NCBI RefSeq assembly: GCF_905397435.1
Contig: NZ_CAJPVI010000020.1
Location: forward strand, 62,001-126,000
Direction of reading: 5' to 3'
Source: Cupriavidus numazuensis
GTDB taxonomy: Bacteria > Pseudomonadota > Gammaproteobacteria > Burkholderiales > Burkholderiaceae
Length of the DNA: 64,000 nucleotides
Positions 45,087 to 53,276 of this stretch are shown in pieces (positions within the stretch are counted from its first letter, which is position 1; each line of letters begins with the position of its first letter). The translations under genes and the position numbers were made by a program. Under the pieces are notes generated by a model. It worked only from the letters and a program-made list of their open reading frames with translations. It was not told the origin of the DNA and did not search any database.

Positions 45087-45190
45087 CTGGGGGGGCGAAC
45101 AGCGGACAGCAAACCTGTCGATACTAGCGCGCCGACACGGCCCACAGGACGGCGCGCACTGTCCGAGTCGTTCAAATTGCTTCAATCCGG

Positions 45191-46114
45191 TCAGTAGATC
45201 TCCGGCACGATCATGTCCTGCGGCACCGGCATGCGCACATAGTCGGCATGCCGCTCGCGCTTGGGCAGCACCACGGAGGGGCTCTCCACATCCGCATAGG
45301 GCACCTGTCGCAGCAGGTGGTCGATGCAGTTCAGGCGCGCGCTCTTCTTGTCCACGGCCTGCACGACCCACCACGGCGCCTCGGGGATATGCGTGCGCTC
45401 CAGCATGATCTCCTTGGCGCGCGTGTAGTCTTCCCAGCGCCGGCGCGACTCCAGATCCATCGGGCTGAGCTTCCACTGCTTGAGCGGATCATGGATGCGG
45501 CTCAGGAAGCGCAGGTGCTGTTCGTCGTCGGAAATCGAGAACCAGTACTTGACGACCTGGATGCCCGAGCGCACCAGCATGCGCTCGAACTCCGGCACGG
45601 AGCGGAAGAATTCCTCGTACTGGTCGTCGTTGCAGAAACCCATGACGCGCTCGACGCCGGCGCGGTTGTACCAGCTCCGATCGAACAGCACGATCTCGCC
45701 GGCGGCGGGCAGGTGCGACACATAGCGCTGGAAATACCACTGCGTGCGCTCGCGGTCGTTGGGCGCAGGCAGCGCGGCCACGCGGCAGACGCGCGGGTTC
45801 AGCCGCTGCGAGATACGCTTGATCACGCCGCCCTTGCCAGCCGCATCGCGCCCTTCGAACAGCACCACCAGCTTGTGCCCCGTGCTGACGACCCAGCTCT
45901 GCAGCTTGACCAGTTCGCCCTGCAGGCGGAACAACTCGTGGAAGTAATGCTGGCGATGCGCCCGCTCGTCGGGGCCGTCCTCGACCAGCATGGCCTGGCC
46001 GTCAGGGCCCAGCACGAACTCGCGGTCTTCGAGCTCCAGTTCGAGTTCTTCGTCGTAGTTGTCCGCCACCTCGCGGTGGATGCGCCGGATCAGCGCTTCT
46101 TCGTGGTCTGTCAT
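45191..46114 (-). CDS. ppk2: Polyphosphate kinase 2 family protein
   Basis: A 307-residue PPK2 that moves phosphate between polyphosphate and nucleotides. Walker A is in FEGRDAAGKGGVIKRI (about residues 86-101). Walker B and the lid follow as IVLFDRSWYNRAGVERVMGF and DDQYEEFFRSVPEFERML. KYWFSISDDEQHLRFLSR is also family-specific. The nucleotide preference (ADP or GDP, or AMP) is unclear. The ATG at 46114 has GGAG six nt upstream. It is downstream of zntB with a 164-bp palindromic element between them. Confidence 0.92.
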   Translation of the reverse strand: MTDHEEALIRRIHREVADNYDEELELELEDREFVLGPDGQAMLVEDGPDERAHRQHYFHELFRLQGELVKLQSWVVSTGHKLVVLFEGRDAAGKGGVIKRISQRLNPRVCRVAALPAPNDRERTQWYFQRYVSHLPAAGEIVLFDRSWYNRAGVERVMGFCNDDQYEEFFRSVPEFERMLVRSGIQVVKYWFSISDDEQHLRFLSRIHDPLKQWKLSPMDLESRRRWEDYTRAKEIMLERTHIPEAPWWVVQAVDKKSARLNCIDHLLRQVPYADVESPSVVLPKRERHADYVRMPVPQDMIVPEIY

Positions 46115-46244
46115 GGCTCGCTCCGCATGCTTTGGGCCCGCTTGGTACGGTTCCAGAGGGTCCGGCACAGACCCTCCGGGTGGCGATGCTAGCGCGGCAA
46201 TATGGCATTCGTGTGAAACCCGTCAGCCCTGAATCTGCGGCTGC

Positions 46245-46408
46245 TAGTCCGCTGCGTCAGAGAAAACGCACCCGAGCGGCTGTGCATCAAGGTTGCAGGC
46301 TAGGCGCAAAGCGCAGCAATAGCACGGCTATTGCGAGCATTTGCAACGACGCATGCGGCCTTGAGGCGCAGTCGATCGGGGGTGCTTTTCGACTGACGCA
46401 GTGGACTA
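46245..46408. repeat. 164-bp full-length palindromic element, supplying the zntB stop codon
   Basis: Ends are imperfect inverted repeats: TAGTCCGCTGCGTCAG at 46245-46260, and its complement (with one difference) at 46393-46408. Pairing continues inward (AAAACGCACCC with GGGTGCTTTTC, then CTGTGC/GCGCAG). The middle holds a second stem, GCAATAGC with GCTATTGC around 46,316-46,334. The whole element can fold into one long hairpin. The outermost TAG of the right end, read leftward, is the stop codon of zntB (46406-46408). It has no gene of its own. Confidence 0.75.
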
Positions 46409-47443
46409 GGGTCCCTCCTTGCGGAATGCCCAGCGCCCCGCCAGCACCGTGAACGTGGCAACGAGTGCCACCAGAATCCAGAAACCATGCGGGTGTTCGG
46501 CCAGCGGAATGCCGCCGACGTTCATGCCGAAAAAGCCCGCCACGATATTGATCGGCAACGCCAGCACGGTGACCAGCGTCAGCGTGAACAGCGTGCGGTT
46601 GGTCTGCTCGTTGAGCTTGGCTGCGATCTCTTCCTGCAGCAGCTTGATGCGTTCCACCATGGCCGCCAGGTCGTTGAGCACCAGCGAGAATTCTTCGGTC
46701 GCTTCGCGCAGTTCCTGCAGGTCGTCGTCGCGGATCCATGCCGGCGGTCGGTTGAGCAGCCGGAACATCGCGCCCGGCTCAGGCGCCAGCAGGCGCTGCA
46801 GCCGCACCAGGCCGCGCCGCATGGCGCCCAGGTCGGCGCGATTGGCCTGCAGCCGCTGCGCGAGCAGCTGGTCTTCGATGCGGTCCACGCCGATGCCGGT
46901 CTCGCGCACGATCTGCACCAGCACATCGGCCTGGTCGCGCAGCAGGTGCACCAGCAGGTCCAGCGGCGAACGAAAGCCCTCGCCGCGACGCACCGCGGCG
47001 CGCAGCTTGTCGACCGAGCGCAGCGGCTTCGCGCGCGCCGTGACCAGCAGGCAGCGGTCGGCGCACGCCCACAGCGTCGAGATGTCGTTGGACGAGACGC
47101 CGAAGTTGTAGATCACGTCATTGACCACCGCGAGCAGCGCCGGGTCCTGGCGCTCGATGCGCGTGGAATGCGAGCCCTGGCGCAATGACTCGAAGAAGTC
47201 CTCGGGCAATTCGAGGCGGGATTTCATCCAGCGCTCGCAGGCACTGTGCGACAGGTTGAAATGCAGCCACAGGAAGGCCTCGCCGCTCAAGCCACCCTGC
47301 TCCGCGGCGCGCGCACGCGCGAGCCATTCGAGCGCATCGGCCGAACCGATCTCACGCGCCGGCTGGCCGGGAGTAAAGAGATAGCCGTTGACCAGCCCCA
47401 CCGGATCGGAGCCATAGCCGGGTTCGACGATGCCAGGTTGCAT
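46406..47443 (-). CDS. zntB: CorA-family zinc transporter, ZntB-like
   Basis: A 345-residue CorA/ZntB membrane protein. The large cytoplasmic N-terminal domain is followed by a long coiled helix. Two C-terminal membrane helices come last, with the signature FFGMNVGGIPL (about residues 312-322) between them. The ZntB-like GGIP after GMN favours a zinc-type channel over Mg-specific CorA. The stop codon is the end of the palindromic element. It is divergent from DUF2076. Confidence 0.9.
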   Translation of the reverse strand: MQPGIVEPGYGSDPVGLVNGYLFTPGQPAREIGSADALEWLARARAAEQGGLSGEAFLWLHFNLSHSACERWMKSRLELPEDFFESLRQGSHSTRIERQDPALLAVVNDVIYNFGVSSNDISTLWACADRCLLVTARAKPLRSVDKLRAAVRRGEGFRSPLDLLVHLLRDQADVLVQIVRETGIGVDRIEDQLLAQRLQANRADLGAMRRGLVRLQRLLAPEPGAMFRLLNRPPAWIRDDDLQELREATEEFSLVLNDLAAMVERIKLLQEEIAAKLNEQTNRTLFTLTLVTVLALPINIVAGFFGMNVGGIPLAEHPHGFWILVALVATFTVLAGRWAFRKEGP

Positions 47444-47571
47444 GCATGCCCTCGTTGCCGCAGTACTGTTTGCTTGACCGGAGACATTACCACGCCAGCG
47501 TGACGTGCTGGCCAGACCGCGCTGGCGGGTTCGCAGGTTCCGTACGCACCCGCCACATGCCTTCGCGAGCC

Positions 47572-47588
47572 TTTAAGTTTCGCTTAAG
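47572..47588. promoter_or_regulatory. PmrA/QseB-type box upstream of DUF2076
   Basis: TTTAAG (47572-47577), five bases, CTTAAG (47583-47588) form a direct repeat of YTTAAG with an 11-bp period, the site layout of PmrA/QseB response regulators. It lies about 60 nt before the DUF2076 start. Confidence 0.5.
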
Positions 47589-47649
47589 TCTGTCCCCATA
47601 GACTGCCCTCCATACGCAAGCACCGGACCATCCGGACAGGAGAGATCTC

Positions 47650-48327
47650 ATGACCCCGCAGGAACTGCAGGCACTCGAAGCCTTTCTGACCCAGCTCACG
47701 CAGGCCCGTGCCGGCGCCAAGGACCCGCAGGCGCAACAGCTTATTGCCGAGGCTGTGGCACGCCAGCCCGATGCCGCCTACCTGCTGGTCCAGCGCGCCA
47801 TGCTGCTCGATCACGCGCTCGCAGCGGCACAGGCGCAGGTCACGTCGCTGCAGGGACAGCTTGCGGCTGCACAAACCAATTCGATGAATGGCGCTGGCAA
47901 TGGCAGCTTCATCAGCGCGCAGAACGCGTGGGGCAACAGTGCCGCGCCGATGCCGGCCGTACCGGCGCCCGTGCCGCCCCAGGCAGCACCCGTGCAACCG
48001 GCGCGTTCGGGCTTCCTGGGCGGCGGGCTCGGCAGTACGCTGGGCAGCATCGCCACCACGGCTGCCGGCGTCGCGGGCGGGGCATTCCTGTTCCAGGGCA
48101 TCGAGAACCTGTTCCACCGCAACAGCGGCAGCGGCAACGGCTTCTTCGGCCAGTCGGGTTCGGGCTTGCCTGCGTCCGACACGACCATCGTCAACAACTA
48201 CTACGGCAACGACGATCCCGCCTTGTCACGTGGTGGCAATACGGCTGACAGCTTCCTTGACGACGGCGGACTGTCGAGCGGTCTCGACGACAGTGGCTTC
48301 GCCGATGACGATTCATCGCTCGTGTGA
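47650..48327 (+). CDS. DUF2076 family protein
   Basis: A 225-residue protein. The N-terminal MTPQELQALEAFLTQLTQA and DPQAQQLIAEAVARQPDAAY match DUF2076. A short coiled coil (about residues 58-78) follows, then a proline-rich linker, a GGAFLFQGIENLF segment and a Gly/Ser/Asn/Asp-rich tail. No signal peptide is evident. AGGAG at 47639-47643 precedes the ATG. It stands alone between zntB and a small hypothetical. Function is unknown, but stress-responsive roles are suggested by the regulatory box upstream. Confidence 0.88.
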   Translation: MTPQELQALEAFLTQLTQARAGAKDPQAQQLIAEAVARQPDAAYLLVQRAMLLDHALAAAQAQVTSLQGQLAAAQTNSMNGAGNGSFISAQNAWGNSAAPMPAVPAPVPPQAAPVQPARSGFLGGGLGSTLGSIATTAAGVAGGAFLFQGIENLFHRNSGSGNGFFGQSGSGLPASDTTIVNNYYGNDDPALSRGGNTADSFLDDGGLSSGLDDSGFADDDSSLV

Positions 48328-48541
48328 CGCGCACGCGGTAATTCGCGCGCGGCGGCCGTGAAGGTTTGCTAAGCCGCCGTCAGATGCTATGTTGGCAGGT
48401 ACGGATCCGAGGCAGGCCCCCTCGCTGACGCGAGGCACCCTGCCCGTTTCCGCATGCGCGCGGCAGGCCGGCATGCATTGCGACAACGCCGGCCGCGCCG
48501 CACAGGACATCGCGCCCGACGCGCATCACGGAGGGACTCGC

Positions 48542-48823
48542 ATGCGCGCACGCTCCCGCTCTCCGATCGCAGGATTCCGCTGGCTGTGGCAGTTGTCGTC
48601 CACTGGCTGGGGATATTGCGGTCTGGCGTATGCCAGCGCCGGGCGTCTGCCGCCGCACTGGTGGCCGGCAAGATCCGGCATGCCGCTGCGCGACCGGTAC
48701 TCGTCACGTCGCACCTCGCTGGTGCTTTTCACGCTGGCCTATCGCAAGGGCGTCGCCCCCGGCGGTGCCGCGCCGCCGAGTGAAATTGTGTCGTGGCGCA
48801 ATCAGGCCTGGGTGAACGAGTAG
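48542..48823 (+). CDS. Possible small hypothetical protein
   Basis: A 93-residue frame, MRARSRSPIAGFRWLWQLSS at the start, with GGAGGG eight nt before the ATG. It is rich in Arg, Trp and Ser, has no recognised domain and no clear membrane segment. The region around it (48,330-48,900) has no other candidate. Codon quality is mixed, so the call rests mainly on the ribosome site. Confidence 0.4.
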   Translation: MRARSRSPIAGFRWLWQLSSTGWGYCGLAYASAGRLPPHWWPARSGMPLRDRYSSRRTSLVLFTLAYRKGVAPGGAAPPSEIVSWRNQAWVNE

Positions 48824-48909
48824 GTTGCCAGCAGACTGCGCACCGACGGGGAGTCGATTGCCATTACGTGACGTACACTGGGCATTCGCCCCCTTGCCGC
48901 CACGCGACC

Positions 48910-49929
48910 ATGCTCGACATCCTGCGCAAGACCACCGATGTTCTGTTCGACACGAACCGGCGTTTCCTTCAGGCCAGGCTGTTCCATGCGATACGCGTCG
49001 CGTTTGCACTGCTGGTATCGATCGCGCTCACCACGGGCATCGACATCCCGCATGGCGAATGGGCCACCATTACCGTACTGGTGGTAATCGGTGGGCTGCA
49101 GCACCATGGCAATATCCGGCGCCGCGCGGCGGAACGCGGCGTTGGCACGCTGATCGGCGCGCTGGTCGGGCTTGCGCTGATCCTGCAGCAGTCGTATTTC
49201 GGCGCGCCGCTGCTGACCTATGCGCTGATGGCCGTGATCTGCGGCTATTGCGCGTACCACGCGATCGGCAAGGGCGGCTATATCGCGCTGCTCGCGGCGA
49301 TCACGGTGGTCATCACGGCTGGCCACGGCAACCAGAACGTCTATGACGCGCTGTGGCGCACGGTCGATGTATTCATCGGCACAGCCATCGCGCTGGTGTT
49401 CTCGTTCGCGTTGCCGGCCTATGCCTCGTATTCCTGGCGCATCCGGCTGGCCGCGCTGCTGCGCGCAAGCGCGGCCGTGCACCGCAAGATGCAGAGCGGC
49501 TTTGCCGATGCCGCCGAACAGCGTGCCGCGATGCTTGACCTCGGCACGCGGCTGATCCCGCTGCGCGGACTGATTCCTTCGGTAGCGAAGGAAACTGGCG
49601 TACCGTCGTCAGAGTTCGAAGAGATCCAGCATGCCGCGCGCGTCTGCATCAGCGCGCTCGAACTGATGGCCGCGATCGAACAGGAGACCGGCCTGCGCGA
49701 AGGCGAGGACCCGGGCATCGAGCCCTCCCTGCTGGCGATGGCCGAGGCGCTGGAAACTGGGCAGGCACCGACGCCCGCTTCATCCGTGGCCACGGTCGAG
49801 AACGACATCGACACGCAGCCGGGCCCGCTCCCGTTCATGGCGCGGCAGCTCGCCGCGGACCTGACGCGCATGCGCACGCGGCTGGATCGCCTGAGCGCAC
49901 AACACGGGTTCCCGTACAAGGTACGATAA
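48910..49929 (+). CDS. FUSC family inner-membrane protein
   Basis: A 339-residue protein with an N-terminal membrane domain of about six helices (residues about 25-175). The FUSC-type segment GEWATITVLVVIGGLQHHGN is followed by RRRAAERGVGTLIGALVGL and a cytoplasmic helical C-terminal part. FUSC proteins include aromatic acid exporters (AaeB-like) and fusaric acid resistance proteins. There is no partner membrane-fusion or outer-membrane gene here, so the substrate is unknown. It is on the same strand as, but 87 nt from, the small frame upstream. Confidence 0.88.
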   Translation: MLDILRKTTDVLFDTNRRFLQARLFHAIRVAFALLVSIALTTGIDIPHGEWATITVLVVIGGLQHHGNIRRRAAERGVGTLIGALVGLALILQQSYFGAPLLTYALMAVICGYCAYHAIGKGGYIALLAAITVVITAGHGNQNVYDALWRTVDVFIGTAIALVFSFALPAYASYSWRIRLAALLRASAAVHRKMQSGFADAAEQRAAMLDLGTRLIPLRGLIPSVAKETGVPSSEFEEIQHAARVCISALELMAAIEQETGLREGEDPGIEPSLLAMAEALETGQAPTPASSVATVENDIDTQPGPLPFMARQLAADLTRMRTRLDRLSAQHGFPYKVR

Positions 49930-50122
49930 CAGCCCGTGGGGTGCGGTAGCCCTGACACCGCACGCTGCGCAAGTCCCGAGTTCCATACATTGTCCCTGCC
50001 GGGCTGCGGGCCGCCGGCGGTAGTACGGTTCCCACCTACGCCGTTGTCAGACTGGCGCGGATAGTTGCGGCACGCCATGCAAGGAATATCTGAAGGTGTG
50101 CAAGCAAACCGGAGGTACCGGA

Positions 50123-50347
50123 ATGAAGTCCATGGACGTGCATGTCGTTCCCGCACAGGAAGGCTGGGCCGTCGAGGAAGCAAGCCATCCGTCCGGACGC
50201 AAGCTGTTTGCGACGCAGGAAGACGCCATTGCGGTTGCCACCGAGATGGCCATGCGGAGCAAGAGCGAGTTGTTCATCCACGGCCGGGACGGCCAGATCC
50301 GCAGCCGCAGTTCGTTCGGCAATGATCCGCGCAATACCAGGGGCTGA
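50123..50347 (+). CDS. DUF2188 small protein
   Basis: A 74-residue protein. It matches DUF2188 through VHVVPAQEGWAVEEASHPSG, then FATQEDAIAVATEMAM and ELFIHGRDGQIRSRSSFGNDP. The GGAGGTACCGGA before the ATG is a strong ribosome site. Family function is unknown. It precedes the CinA-type amidase on the same strand by about 80 nt. Confidence 0.88.
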   Translation: MKSMDVHVVPAQEGWAVEEASHPSGRKLFATQEDAIAVATEMAMRSKSELFIHGRDGQIRSRSSFGNDPRNTRG

Positions 50348-50427
50348 AGGCGCCTGACATTGCGCATCGCGGCGCATGTCGGGCTTGAACCTTGCAGAAG
50401 TCCCCAATCAGCCCAGCGGAGTAAGTG

Positions 50428-50979
50428 ATGGATCCCATCGAGCAGACCGCCCGCTTTCTGCAGCGGCGCGGCCTGCGTCTTGCCACGGCCGAGTCATGCA
50501 CGGCCGGACTCATTGCCTCGCACATTGCCGACGTTCCCGGCTGCGGCAGCACGCTGCAGTGTGCGGTCGTCGCCTATTCGCCCGAGGCCAAGAAACAGAT
50601 CCTGGGTGTCAGCGCCGCGCTGATCGAACGCCACGGCCTGACCAGTGAAGCCGTGTCGCTGGCCATGGCGCACGGCGTGATGGCCATCAGCCAGGCCAAT
50701 GTCGCCGTGGCCAACACCGGCGTTGCCGATGACGGCGCGCCGGACGGCACGCCACCGGGCACGCAATGCTTCGCCTGGCTGATCCGGCTGCCCGGACGCG
50801 CCGCACTTGCGCACACGTTCACCGAGACACGGCGCTTCTGCGGCAATCGCACCGATATCCGCCAGGCCGCCTCGGCGTGGGCCCTGCAGCGCATTCCGCA
50901 CTACTACGCGCTGGCAACTTCTACCAGCCAGTCGCCGATGCGAAGTCCAACCTTACCGATAAGCAGGAGCCGACAATGA
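50428..50979 (+). CDS. pncC: CinA-family nicotinamide-nucleotide amidohydrolase
   Basis: A 183-residue CinA C-terminal-type enzyme that deamidates nicotinamide mononucleotide to nicotinate mononucleotide. The motifs are LATAESCTAGLIASHIADVPG (split around residue 19-39, with the nucleophile Ser in ESCTAG) and CAVVAYSPEAKKQILGV. ANTGVADDGAPDGTPPGT then fits the substrate loop. It lacks the N-terminal CinA domain. The ATG at 50428 is preferred over the GTG just before it. NAD salvage. Confidence 0.87.
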   Translation: MDPIEQTARFLQRRGLRLATAESCTAGLIASHIADVPGCGSTLQCAVVAYSPEAKKQILGVSAALIERHGLTSEAVSLAMAHGVMAISQANVAVANTGVADDGAPDGTPPGTQCFAWLIRLPGRAALAHTFTETRRFCGNRTDIRQAASAWALQRIPHYYALATSTSQSPMRSPTLPISRSRQ

Positions 50980-51087
50980 CTTCCAACAGCGGAACCCCCG
51001 ATGGCAGAACGCCGCCGGACGAATAGCCGCAAGACGGCCAATGAGGCCAACGGTGGCGAAAGCGACGAGGACGCGACCAGCCAGTGA
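50976..51087 (+). other. Two overlapping micro-ORFs after pncC
   Basis: An ATG at 50976 with AGGAG seven nt upstream encodes 16 residues (MTSNSGTPDGRTPPDE). A second ATG at 51001 in another frame encodes 28 residues (to 51087, ending EDATSQ). They overlap the end of pncC and each other. Either could be real or the pair could be one gene with a frameshift. No family is recognised. Confidence 0.3.
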
Positions 51088-51189
51088 CGCTGTACGGAGG
51101 CAAGACACGGGCGTGAGGGTCGCGAGCGGGTCGCGATAATCGCCATGGCATGGCGAATGCATGAACGATGAATATCGCGGGGAGCTTCA

Positions 51190-52176
51190 ATGACCAGGAA
51201 TGTCGTCACAATCGGCGGTTCGCGCGGCGCGTTCTCCGTGTTGCGGGAAGTGGTGGCTGCACTGCCTGCAGCGCTCGACGCCGCTGTCTTCATCGTGCTG
51301 CATGTGGGCAAGCACAAGTCCGAGCTGCCATCGTTGCTCACGCGATGGGGCAAGCTGCCAGCCTCGTATCCGCAGCACGGAGACGTCTGGAAAGCGGGGC
51401 ACATCTATGTGGCACCGCCCGATCACCACATGCTGATCACAGCGGACACCATTCAGCTTTCGCACGGGGCCAAAGAGAACTTCAGCCGGCCGGCGATCGA
51501 CCCGCTGTTCCGGTCCGCCGCCGTTGCGCTCGGATCACGGGTGATCGGCGTGATCCTCAGCGGCGATCTCGATGACGGTGCCTCCGGACTGACCTTCGTA
51601 CGCGCGTTCGGCGGGCGCACGCTGATCCAGGACCCGCGCAACGCAGAGGCAACGTCGATGCCGAAGTCTGCCATGGAAGCTGCGGGCGCCGACATGCTGG
51701 CAAGCCCGGCAGAACTCGGCCATGCCATTGTCGCGCTGCTTCAGGCAAGCAGCGAAGGCGAATCCGATCCAAACCGGGAGAAAGACATGCAAGCACTGCG
51801 AAGCGAAGCCGCCACCGCGGACAACCCTGCAGGCAGCGCCTTCGAGGAGCTGGACAGCATCGCCGTGCGCGCGGCCATCACGTGCCCGGAATGCGGCGGC
51901 GCGATGTGGCAGCTGCGCGATACGCATCCACTGCGCTTCCGCTGCCATACCGGCCACGCGTTCAGCGGCATGACCCTCACCGCGGCCGAGGACAAGGCCA
52001 CCGAGCACGCAATGTGGACCGCGGTGCGCGCGCAGAAGGAAGCGCTTGCGCTGGCGCGCATCCGCGCCGCACACGCGAAGTCCGACGGGAACCGGGACGC
52101 GTACCAGATCGAGCTGTCGCGCATCCAGCAGTGCGAGCGTCTGCTGAAAGTGCTGCAGGACGCCATCGCCGAGTGA
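51190..52176 (+). CDS. Stand-alone CheB-type methylesterase-like protein with C-terminal Cys/His motif
   Basis: A 328-residue protein. A CheB methylesterase domain without receiver spans about residues 1-185. The catalytic triad is visible as Ser11 (IGGSRGAF), His38 (VLHVGKHKSE) and Asp in LSGDLDDGASGL (about residue 121). The C-terminal domain has CPECGGAMWQ and RFRCHTGHAFSG (about residues 236-265), a zinc-type C-x2-C ... C-H-x2-H motif, then a helix. No chemoreceptor or cheR is nearby. Its role is probably sensory but not the standard chemotaxis one. Confidence 0.87.
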   Translation: MTRNVVTIGGSRGAFSVLREVVAALPAALDAAVFIVLHVGKHKSELPSLLTRWGKLPASYPQHGDVWKAGHIYVAPPDHHMLITADTIQLSHGAKENFSRPAIDPLFRSAAVALGSRVIGVILSGDLDDGASGLTFVRAFGGRTLIQDPRNAEATSMPKSAMEAAGADMLASPAELGHAIVALLQASSEGESDPNREKDMQALRSEAATADNPAGSAFEELDSIAVRAAITCPECGGAMWQLRDTHPLRFRCHTGHAFSGMTLTAAEDKATEHAMWTAVRAQKEALALARIRAAHAKSDGNRDAYQIELSRIQQCERLLKVLQDAIAE

Positions 52177-52195
52177 CCACGCCGCGGCTCGCGCG

Positions 52196-52345
52196 CTACC
52201 ACGCGAGCCGCGGCGCGAAGACGATCAGCAAGTACACGAAGCCCAGTATGCACAGCACCGCGAACAGCGTGCCGTAGAAGCGGCTGCGACCATGCGGTTC
52301 CGCTTTCCGGTACAGGCGATGAGACTTTTGTATATGCGGCTTCAT
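52196..52345 (-). CDS. 49-residue single-membrane-helix microprotein
   Basis: Encodes MKPHIQKSHRLYRKAEPHGR, then a hydrophobic stretch (FYGTLFAVLCILGFVYLLIV, residues 23-42) and FAPRLAW. The basic N-terminus and single helix suggest an inner-membrane protein with cytoplasmic tail. It overlaps the previous gene's stop as ATGA (52342-52345), so it is translationally coupled. No known family was recognised. Confidence 0.6.
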   Translation of the reverse strand: MKPHIQKSHRLYRKAEPHGRSRFYGTLFAVLCILGFVYLLIVFAPRLAW

Positions 52346-52530
52346 AAGCGGGTTGACGGGTCCGATTCGGATTCCAACGCATCGAATTCCGCGATCTCAA
52401 GGCTCTCCGGGCGCTGCGCTCCATTGCACTGGACTTCTCCGCGATATCGGTACTGGACGACGGTGCTGCCGCCACCGACCTCTACGGCATGAGCCATGAT
52501 CGTCGCGCCGCGGTGCGTGAGGGATTTCAT
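52342..52530 (-). CDS. 62-residue hypothetical protein coupled to BON gene
   Basis: Encodes 62 residues. The middle, MAHAVEVGGGSTVVQYRYRG, then SLEIAEFDALESESD near the C-terminus, gives a short beta-rich, acidic-tailed protein. Its ATG overlaps the BON gene's stop (ATGA at 52527-52530) and its stop overlaps the next ATG, so all three are coupled. That coupling is the main evidence. No family recognised. Confidence 0.55.
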   Translation of the reverse strand: MKSLTHRGATIMAHAVEVGGGSTVVQYRYRGEVQCNGAQRPESLEIAEFDALESESDPSTRL

Positions 52531-53048
52531 GGTGCGCGTACGGGCGCGGATTCTGATGCGGCGCGCAGCTCGCTGCGTATCAGACGGTCCGGCAGGCAGT
52601 CCCCGGCAATCACTTCAATGCGCCGCTTCGTCGCCTTGTCGCGCACGGTGCCGCGCAATGTGCAGACTCCATCATGGAGCTCGGCTTCGACGATGCCGGG
52701 ATCGACAATGTCGGCGATCTGCATCTCCAGTCTTTCGCGCAGCCGCGCGTCGCTCGCCGGCATTGCGGTGCGAACGCCATCGCCATCGAACTGCCCGGGC
52801 AAAGGCTGCGGCGAAACCGTGCGCTCCAGGGATGTCTCAAGCGGCGCGCTGCCCGGCGCGACCCCGTACATGCCATATCGCTCAACGCCCGCCGGCTCGT
52901 TGACACCGGACGGCACATACGGTTGCGCGGGAAGGTTTTCGTGGCTGGTCGGCTTGACGTCACCGGAAGCGGTCTTGCCACGGTCGTCGCTCACCGCGCT
53001 GTGTCCGCCATAGTGATAATCGGTCAACCTCGTTCTGGCTTCTTCCAT
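52527..53048 (-). CDS. BON-domain protein
   Basis: A 173-residue protein. The BON domain is in the C-terminal part: LEMQIADIVDPGIVEAELHD and GVCTLRGTVRDKATKRRIE (about residues 110-150). The N-terminal 100 residues are unordered and rich in Gly, Pro and Ser. No signal peptide is evident, so it may be cytoplasmic, unlike OsmY. GGAG precedes the ATG at 53048 by six nt. It leads a coupled operon with two small genes. Confidence 0.85.
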   Translation of the reverse strand: MEEARTRLTDYHYGGHSAVSDDRGKTASGDVKPTSHENLPAQPYVPSGVNEPAGVERYGMYGVAPGSAPLETSLERTVSPQPLPGQFDGDGVRTAMPASDARLRERLEMQIADIVDPGIVEAELHDGVCTLRGTVRDKATKRRIEVIAGDCLPDRLIRSELRAASESAPVRAP

Positions 53049-53243
53049 GGTGGGCTCCGTGGCATCGACAATCCTTGACTGCCTTACGTGCGAGCAATCT
53101 TCGTTCCAGCGAAAGCGTGAAGCGGCGCCGAAAGCAACTTCCGTCTGCCTTTTCTTCAATGCCGGCGAAAGAATTACTGGACGACTGCCGAAGCCTTTCC
53201 AGGCGGGTCAATGGGCATGCATGGCGAGCCGGCACGCAAATGC

Positions 53244-53276
53244 TGATACATGGCGCGTCCGGCGCGCCATGTATCA
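53244..53276. repeat. Perfect 14-bp hairpin overlapping the hemerythrin stop codon
   Basis: TGATACATGGCGCG (53244-53257) and CGCGCCATGTATCA (53263-53276) are perfect inverted copies with a 5-nt loop. The right arm ends with the complement of the hemerythrin TGA stop (53274-53276). There is no T tract, so it may act in RNA stability or as a mild terminator. Confidence 0.65.
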
